A stretch of 64,000 nt of DNA, taken from positions 124,001 to 188,000 of the forward strand of contig NZ_JAJOMA010000004.1 of assembly GCF_021129235.1 (NCBI RefSeq), given 5' to 3'. The notes under the pieces are model-generated. The model was not told the origin of the DNA. It made no database searches and saw only the letters and a list, made by a program, of their open reading frames with translations. The position numbers were made by a program, and so were the translations under genes. Shown in pieces: positions 59,196-64,000 of the stretch. This DNA is from Kineosporia mesophila. Its GTDB lineage: Bacteria; Actinomycetota; Actinomycetes; Actinomycetales; Kineosporiaceae. Positions within the stretch are counted from its first letter, which is position 1; each line of letters begins with the position of its first letter.

Positions 59196-59219
59196 TCCCG
59201 CGGCCGGAACCGCGCGGGA
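59196..59219 (-). terminator. Possible hairpin downstream of sucD
   Basis: TCCCGCG (59196-59202) pairs with CGCGGGA (59213-59219), 12 nt after the sucD stop in the leftward direction. The stem is short and there is no U-tract. Confidence 0.35.
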
Positions 59220-59231
59220 AACCGTCCAGAG

Positions 59232-60119
59232 CTAGAGAGCGCTGACGATGTCCCGCATGAGCTGAGCGGTCTCGCTCGGCGTCTTGCCGACCTTCACGCC
59301 GGCGGCCTCGAGAGCCTCTTTCTTCGCCTGCGCCGTGCCGGACGAGCCCGACACGATGGCTCCCGCGTGCCCCATGGTCTTGCCCTCGGGAGCGGTGAAG
59401 CCCGCGACGTAGCCGACGACCGGCTTGGTCACGTGGTCCTTGATGTAGGCCGCGGCGCGCTCTTCGGCGTCGCCCCCGATCTCGCCGATCATGACGATCG
59501 CCAAGGTGTCGGGGTCGGCCTCGAACGCGGCGAGCGCGTCGATGTGCGTGGTGCCGATGACCGGGTCGCCACCGATGCCGACGCCCGACGAGAAGCCGAT
59601 GTCGCGCAGTTCGTACATCATCTGGTAGGTCAGCGTGCCGCTCTTGCTGACCAGGCCGATCGGGCCCGGGCCGGTGATGCTGGCCGGGATGATGCCGACG
59701 TTGGACTTCCCGGGCGAGATCAGGCCCGGGCAGTTCGGCCCGATGATCCGCGTGGTGCCCGAGTTGACCGCGTGCTGGTAGAAGTCGGCAGTGTCATGCA
59801 CCGGCACGCCCTCGGTGATGACGACGGCCAGCGGGATGCCCGCGTCGATCGCCTCGTACGCGGCGGCCTTGGTGAAGGCGGCCGGGACGAAGATGACGCT
59901 GACGTCGGCGCCGGTCTCCTTGATCGCCTCGGCGACGGAGCCGAAGACCGGCACGGAGATGCCGCCCTCGAACTCGACCGTGGTGCCGGCCTTGCGCGGG
60001 TTGACACCGCCGACGATCTGGGTGCCCGACTTCAGCATGAGCTGCGCGTGCTTCTTGCCCTCGGAGCCGGTCAGGCCCTGGACGATGACCTTGCTGTTCC
60101 CATCGATGAAGATCGCCAT
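59232..60119 (-). CDS. sucD: Succinyl-CoA ligase, alpha subunit
   Basis: A 295-aa subunit of the TCA-cycle enzyme that makes ATP or GTP from succinyl-CoA. CoA-binding [19 protein letters not shown] is at the N-terminus; the phosphorylated His is in [15 protein letters not shown]. It lies 3 nt after sucC and forms an operon with it. Confidence 0.96.
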   Translation of the reverse strand: MAIFIDGNSKVIVQGLTGSEGKKHAQLMLKSGTQIVGGVNPRKAGTTVEFEGGISVPVFGSVAEAIKETGADVSVIFVPAAFTKAAAYEAIDAGIPLAVVITEGVPVHDTADFYQHAVNSGTTRIIGPNCPGLISPGKSNVGIIPASITGPGPIGLVSKSGTLTYQMMYELRDIGFSSGVGIGGDPVIGTTHIDALAAFEADPDTLAIVMIGEIGGDAEERAAAYIKDHVTKPVVGYVAGFTAPEGKTMGHAGAIVSGSSGTAQAKKEALEAAGVKVGKTPSETAQLMRDIVSAL

Positions 60120-60122
60120 CGT

Positions 60123-61304
60123 TCAGGCTCCCTTGGCTGCGAGCTCGGCCGCGCGGGAGGCGGCGCCGTCCATCGTGTCCACCTGTTCGAGGCCGGGAAG
60201 GCCCGCGTCGGTGAGGATCTGCCGGCCCAGCTCGGCGTTGTTGCCGTCGAGCCGCACGACCAGCGGACGGGTCACGGCCTCGCCGCGGGACTCCAGCAGG
60301 GCGAAGGCCTGCACGATGCCGTTGGCCACCGCGTCGCAGGCGGTGATGCCGCCGAAGACGTTGACGAACACCGACTTCACCTGCGGGTCGGAGAGGATGA
60401 TCTCCAGGCCGTTGGCCATCACCTCGGCGCTGGCGCCACCACCGATGTCGAGGAAGTTGGCCGGCTTGCTGCCGCCGAAATCCTCGCCCGCGTAGGCGAC
60501 GACGTCGAGGGTGCTCATCACGAGACCAGCGCCGTTGCCGATGATGCCGACGTTGCCGTCGAGCTTCACGTAGTTGAGGTTCTTGGCCTTGGCCTTCGCC
60601 TCGAGCGGGTCGGCGGCGGCCGAGTCGGCCAGGGCCTCGTGCTCGGTGTGGCGGAAGCCGGCGTTCTCGTCGAGCGAGACCTTGCCGTCGAGGGCGATGA
60701 TCTTGCCGTCGCCGCTCTTGATCAGCGGGTTGACCTCGACCAGGGTCGCGTCCTCGGCCTTGAAGACCGTCCAGAGCTTCTGGATGACCTCGATGAGCTG
60801 GGGCTTCACGTCGGCCGCGAATCCGGCCGCGTCGACGATCTCGGTGGCCTTGGCCTGGTCGATGCCGGTGATGGCGTCGACGGGGATACGGGCGAGGGCG
60901 TCGGGCCGCTCGACCGCGAGCTCCTCGATCTCCATGCCGCCCTCTCGCGAGGCCATCGCGAGGTAGGTGCGGTTGGCCCGGTCGAGCAGCACCGAGAAGT
61001 AGTACTCCTCGGCGATGTCGGCGCCCTGGGTCACCATGACCCGGCGCACGGGCAGGTCCTTGATCGTCAGCGCGAGAATGTCCCTCGCGCGATCGGCGGC
61101 CTCTTCCGGGGACTTGGCGAGCTTGACGCCGCCCGCCTTACCCCGGCCTCCGGCCTTGACCTGGGCCTTCACGACAACGACGGAACTACCGAGTGCAGAA
61201 GCGGCTTCGGCGGCCTCTTCGGGCGTGTCGGCCACGGCGGCGTCCAGCACCGGTACGCCGTGGGCCGCGAACAGGTCGCGTGCCTGGTATTCGTACAGAT
61301 CCAC
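60123..61304 (-). CDS. sucC: Succinyl-CoA ligase, beta subunit
   Basis: A 393-aa ATP-grasp subunit. [18 protein letters not shown] starts the domain; [20 protein letters not shown] is the nucleotide-binding loop; [19 protein letters not shown] is near the C-terminus. GTG start. sucC-sucD order as in most actinobacteria. Confidence 0.96.
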   Translation of the reverse strand: MDLYEYQARDLFAAHGVPVLDAAVADTPEEAAEAASALGSSVVVVKAQVKAGGRGKAGGVKLAKSPEEAADRARDILALTIKDLPVRRVMVTQGADIAEEYYFSVLLDRANRTYLAMASREGGMEIEELAVERPDALARIPVDAITGIDQAKATEIVDAAGFAADVKPQLIEVIQKLWTVFKAEDATLVEVNPLIKSGDGKIIALDGKVSLDENAGFRHTEHEALADSAAADPLEAKAKAKNLNYVKLDGNVGIIGNGAGLVMSTLDVVAYAGEDFGGSKPANFLDIGGGASAEVMANGLEIILSDPQVKSVFVNVFGGITACDAVANGIVQAFALLESRGEAVTRPLVVRLDGNNAELGRQILTDAGLPGLEQVDTMDGAASRAAELAAKGA

Positions 61305-61420
61305 GGGTGGTCCTCAACGACGGGGACGGATGTCTGACCGAGCCTAGTCCGGACAGGTTCACCGACCCGCACGTGTTGCCGTGGAGCGCGTCACGTCCAG
61401 GGACATGACAGGCTGCTCAG

Positions 61421-62713
61421 GTGATCGATACGCGCGGACCGGGACCCGATCGACGCTCGCCCCGTCACGGCCGACCAGCCGTGGGGCTGACCAGCGCCAT
61501 CACCCTGGGCCTCGTGCTGGCCGGGTGCTCGTCGGGATCGTCCGCGGCCTCCGGGAGCGATGCGATGACACAGCCCGGTGCCACCAGTACGACGGACAGC
61601 CGTGACCTGCCCCAGGAATCGGTGTCGCCCAGCCCCACCGTCGACCCCGCTGTCGCGCAGGCTGCGGCATGCGTGCAGTCCACCGTCGATGCGCTGAGCC
61701 CGGCCGGGCGGGCCGGGCAGCTGGTCATGGCGGGTACTCCCCTGACGAACGCCGACTCGGTGGTGTCGGTGATGAAGAAGAACCATCTGGGCTCGGCGTT
61801 CCTGCACGGGCGCAGTAGTCGTTCCGCGGCCGGCCTGAAGAGGGAGATCAACCGGCTGCCGTCGGTCCGGGCCGGTTCCGCGACGATCGCGCCGCTGGTC
61901 TCCATCGATCAGGAGGGCGGCGCGGTGCAGTCACTGCGCGGTGGGCGCTGGGGCACGCTGGCGAAGGCTCGCGTGCAGGGCACCTGGAGCACCACGCGAC
62001 TGTCCCAGAAGACCGAGATCTGGGCGAAACAGCTTTCCCGGGCGGGCATCACGATGGATCTGGCGCCGGTCGCCGACACCGTGCCGAGCGGTACCGAACG
62101 CCGCAACCCGCCGATCGGGGTGTTCGGCCGGGAGTACGGCACCGACACCGCCACGGTCTCCCGGGCCGTCACCACCGTCACCACCGCGCTCGAGAAGAAC
62201 GCGGTGATCGCGACGGTGAAGCACTTCCCCGGGCTGGGGCGGGTCACGAAGAACACCGACACCTCCAGCGGGGTCGTCGACACCCGCACCACCGCGAACG
62301 ACACCTACCTGCGCCCCTTCCAGGCCGGCATCGACGCGGGAGCGGGCGCGGTCATGATCAGTTCCGCCACCTACCGCCGGATCGACCCGGACAACCGGGC
62401 CGTGTTCTCGTCGAAGGTGATCACCGGCCTGCTGCGCGAGCAGATGGGCTACCAGGGCGTGGTGATGACCGACGACGTCGGGGCGGCCAAGGCCGTCACC
62501 GACGTCGCCCCCGGTCAGCGGGCCGTGCGGTTCATCAACGCCGGGGGCGACCTGGTGCTCACCGTGCCCAGTGATCAGGCCCGCGCGATGATGGTGGCCA
62601 TCACGAAAAAGGCTGCCGTGAACCGGAACTTCAGCAAGAAGGTCGAGGCCTCGGTCACCCGGGTACTCACCCTCAAGCAGAAAGCCGGCCTGCTCACCTG
62701 TAACGAGGGCTAA
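61421..62713 (+). CDS. Glycoside hydrolase family 3 lipoprotein (NagZ-like)
   Basis: A 430-aa protein with a lipoprotein signal (LGLVLAGC), a Ser/Thr linker, and a GH3 domain: PLVSIDQEGGAVQSL, MDLAPVADTVPSG, IATVKHFPGLGRV (substrate-binding Lys-His) and VVMTDDVGAAKAV with the nucleophile Asp. The usual second-loop His of NagZ (D-S-H-x-x-L-P-x) is not obvious. It probably cleaves N-acetylglucosaminyl bonds of peptidoglycan outside the cell. It converges on pcrA with a 4-nt overlap of the two stops. Confidence 0.85.
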   Translation: MIDTRGPGPDRRSPRHGRPAVGLTSAITLGLVLAGCSSGSSAASGSDAMTQPGATSTTDSRDLPQESVSPSPTVDPAVAQAAACVQSTVDALSPAGRAGQLVMAGTPLTNADSVVSVMKKNHLGSAFLHGRSSRSAAGLKREINRLPSVRAGSATIAPLVSIDQEGGAVQSLRGGRWGTLAKARVQGTWSTTRLSQKTEIWAKQLSRAGITMDLAPVADTVPSGTERRNPPIGVFGREYGTDTATVSRAVTTVTTALEKNAVIATVKHFPGLGRVTKNTDTSSGVVDTRTTANDTYLRPFQAGIDAGAGAVMISSATYRRIDPDNRAVFSSKVITGLLREQMGYQGVVMTDDVGAAKAVTDVAPGQRAVRFINAGGDLVLTVPSDQARAMMVAITKKAAVNRNFSKKVEASVTRVLTLKQKAGLLTCNEG

Positions 62714-64000
62714 AGCTTGACCACCGGCGCGTACCTCAGCAGCAACCGCTTGACGCCCTCACCGAAATCGATGTGGGCCACGGTCTTGTCGCCCTCGCCG
62801 ACCACCTCGATCACCCGGCCCATGCCGAACGTGTCGTGCGTGACGCGGTCACCCGGCTCCAGGTTGACGGCCGCGCGGTTACCCGTCGATCGCGCGCCCG
62901 GACGTTGCGCCAGGCGGGCCACGGCCGGGGTGGACGACGCGCGCATCTGCGTGGACTCGCTGCGGCGCCAGGTGATCAGGTCGACCGGGATCTCGTTGAG
63001 GAACCGGCTGGGCGGGTTGTAACTGGGCTGGCCCCAGGCACTCCGGATGGCGGCGCGGGTGATGTAGAGCCGCTCCTTCGCCCGGGTCAGGCCGACGTAG
63101 GCCAGACGGCGCTCCTCGGCCAGTTCCTTCGGGTCCTGCAGCGAGCGCAGGTGCGGGAACGCGCCGTCTTCCAGGCCGGTGAGGAAGACGACGGGGAACT
63201 CCAGGCCCTTGGCGGTGTGGAGGGTCATCAGGGTGATGACGCCCTCGTCCTCCTTGGGCTCGTCGCCCTCGGTCTCCTCGTCTTCGGGGATCTCGTCGGC
63301 GTCGGCCACCAGCGACACCTGCTCGAGGAAGTCCTGCAGGGTGCCGCCGGGCGTGGTGCGCGAGTAATCCTGGGTGACGGCCACGAGCTCGGCCAGGTTC
63401 TCCACGCGGGACTCGTCTTGTGGGTCGTGGCTGGCCCGCAGCTCTTCCAGGTAGCCGGTCTGCTCCAGCACGGCCTCCAGCACGGTGCCCGGGTCGGAAC
63501 CGCTCTCGACCAGGGTGCGCAACTGCTCGACCAGCTCGGAGAACCGCTTGACGGCCGTCAGCGAGCGGGTGGCGATGCCCGGCGCCTCGTCGGCCCGGAA
63601 CAGTGCGTCGCCGAACGAGATGTTCTCCCGGTCGGCCAGCGCGGCCAGGGCGCCCTCGGCCCGGTCACCGATGCCGCGCTTGGGCACGTTGATGATGCGC
63701 CGCAGGTTGACCGTGTCGGCCGGGTTGACCAGCACCCGCAGGTAGGCCAGCGCGTCTTTGATCTCGCGGCGCTCGTAGAACCGGGTGCCGCCGACCACCT
63801 TGTAGGGCAGGCCCGCGCGCACCAGTACTTCCTCGAGGGCCCGGGACTGGGCGTTGGTGCGGTAGAAGATCGCGACGTCGCCCGGCCGCACCGACTCCTG
63901 CTTCTGGAGCTTCTCGACCTCCTCGGCGACGAACGCGGCCTCGTCGTGCTCGTCGTCGGCCACGTACCCGGTGATCTGCGTGCCGGTGGCCCCGGCCGTC
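62710..64000 (-). CDS. pcrA: UvrD/PcrA-type ATP-dependent DNA helicase, C-terminal part (5' end outside window)
   Basis: The frame is open to the right edge, so about 430 residues are visible. They include AIFYRTNAQSRALEE (motif IV region), VITLMTLHTAKGLEFPVVFL (motif V) and EERRLAYVGLTRAKERLYI (motif VI). The C-terminal DTFGMGRVIEVVGEGDKTVAHIDF is the Tudor-like element of PcrA that binds RNA polymerase. Superfamily 1 helicase acting in repair and transcription conflicts. Confidence 0.95.
   Translation of the reverse strand, partial: TAGATGTQITGYVADDEHDEAAFVAEEVEKLQKQESVRPGDVAIFYRTNAQSRALEEVLVRAGLPYKVVGGTRFYERREIKDALAYLRVLVNPADTVNLRRIINVPKRGIGDRAEGALAALADRENISFGDALFRADEAPGIATRSLTAVKRFSELVEQLRTLVESGSDPGTVLEAVLEQTGYLEELRASHDPQDESRVENLAELVAVTQDYSRTTPGGTLQDFLEQVSLVADADEIPEDEETEGDEPKEDEGVITLMTLHTAKGLEFPVVFLTGLEDGAFPHLRSLQDPKELAEERRLAYVGLTRAKERLYITRAAIRSAWGQPSYNPPSRFLNEIPVDLITWRRSESTQMRASSTPAVARLAQRPGARSTGNRAAVNLEPGDRVTHDTFGMGRVIEVVGEGDKTVAHIDFGEGVKRLLLRYAPVVKL

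Noticed and set aside
58623-61337. A 904-codon open frame antisense to sucD and sucC
   Set aside because: sucC and sucD are certain on the other strand, and the long frame is a mirror of high-GC codon bias.
1-64000. CRISPR arrays, rRNA and tRNA genes
   Set aside because: No regularly spaced repeats and no recognisable rRNA or tRNA sequence were found by reading both strands; a dedicated tRNA search was not possible.

Overview
The window is high-GC actinobacterial chromosome. The pcrA-sucC-sucD-purN-purH order, the pknG-glnH-glnX set, DUF3017 and DUF6350 membrane proteins, ZTP riboswitches and many GTG starts fit a soil actinomycete; a Kineosporia-like genus is a guess. It is a conserved backbone interrupted by one integrated mobile element. 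No tRNA, rRNA or CRISPR array was seen.

Layout. 1-10.5 kb is backbone: the end of a D-Ala-D-Ala carboxypeptidase, a YihY/BrkB membrane protein, a 2H-phosphoesterase, trpS, an alpha/beta-hydrolase fold without its triad, manA, a DUF72 protein, a CASTOR/POLLUX-like channel protein and an AbrB/RelE-type toxin-antitoxin pair. 10.69-29.91 kb is an integrative element of about 19.2 kb. Its core resembles an actinomycete integrative and conjugative element (AICE): RepSA-type initiator, TraB/FtsK-like translocase, Spd-like membrane protein, SCO3933-type regulator, GntR repressor, XRE regulator and flavoprotein. Its integrase, however, is a large serine recombinase. Cargo includes an HNH-like protein and a lower-GC nucleotidyltransferase-DUF262-HEPN operon that looks like a defence module.

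The main discovery candidate is how the element sits in the chromosome. It has split the host exodeoxyribonuclease III gene (xthA): the first 219 codons lie at 29908-30564 and the last 50 codons at 10539-10691. Joining the two at a shared 3-bp core (GGA in the gene's sense) restores an in-frame 269-aa enzyme. The element also carries its own complete xthA (29006-29836) just inside the junction, in the same orientation. Its GTG start overlaps the stop codon of the truncated host frame by 7 nt. The element therefore appears to destroy a DNA-repair gene and replace its function through the host gene's promoter and by translational coupling.

30.6-41.4 kb returns to backbone: an alpha/beta hydrolase, an M20 peptidase, a folD-glyA operon under a ZTP riboswitch, lemA with a frameshifted downstream gene, a SUKH-like protein, a membrane-anchored GH26-like glycosidase, purU, and a DUF6318 lipoprotein/PKD pair. 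41.4-54 kb is a ten-gene leftward operon built on pknG, glnH and glnX, with a PP2C phosphatase, a VWA protein, an FHA protein, a CbxX-type AAA+ ATPase and TelA. This is plausibly a phospho-signalling pathway that senses extracellular amino acids. 54-64 kb carries DUF3017, purH with a second ZTP riboswitch, purN, DUF6350, sucD, sucC, a GH3 lipoprotein and the C-terminal part of pcrA. One-carbon and purine genes (folD, glyA, purU, purN, purH) are notably concentrated, and two of them are under ZTP control.
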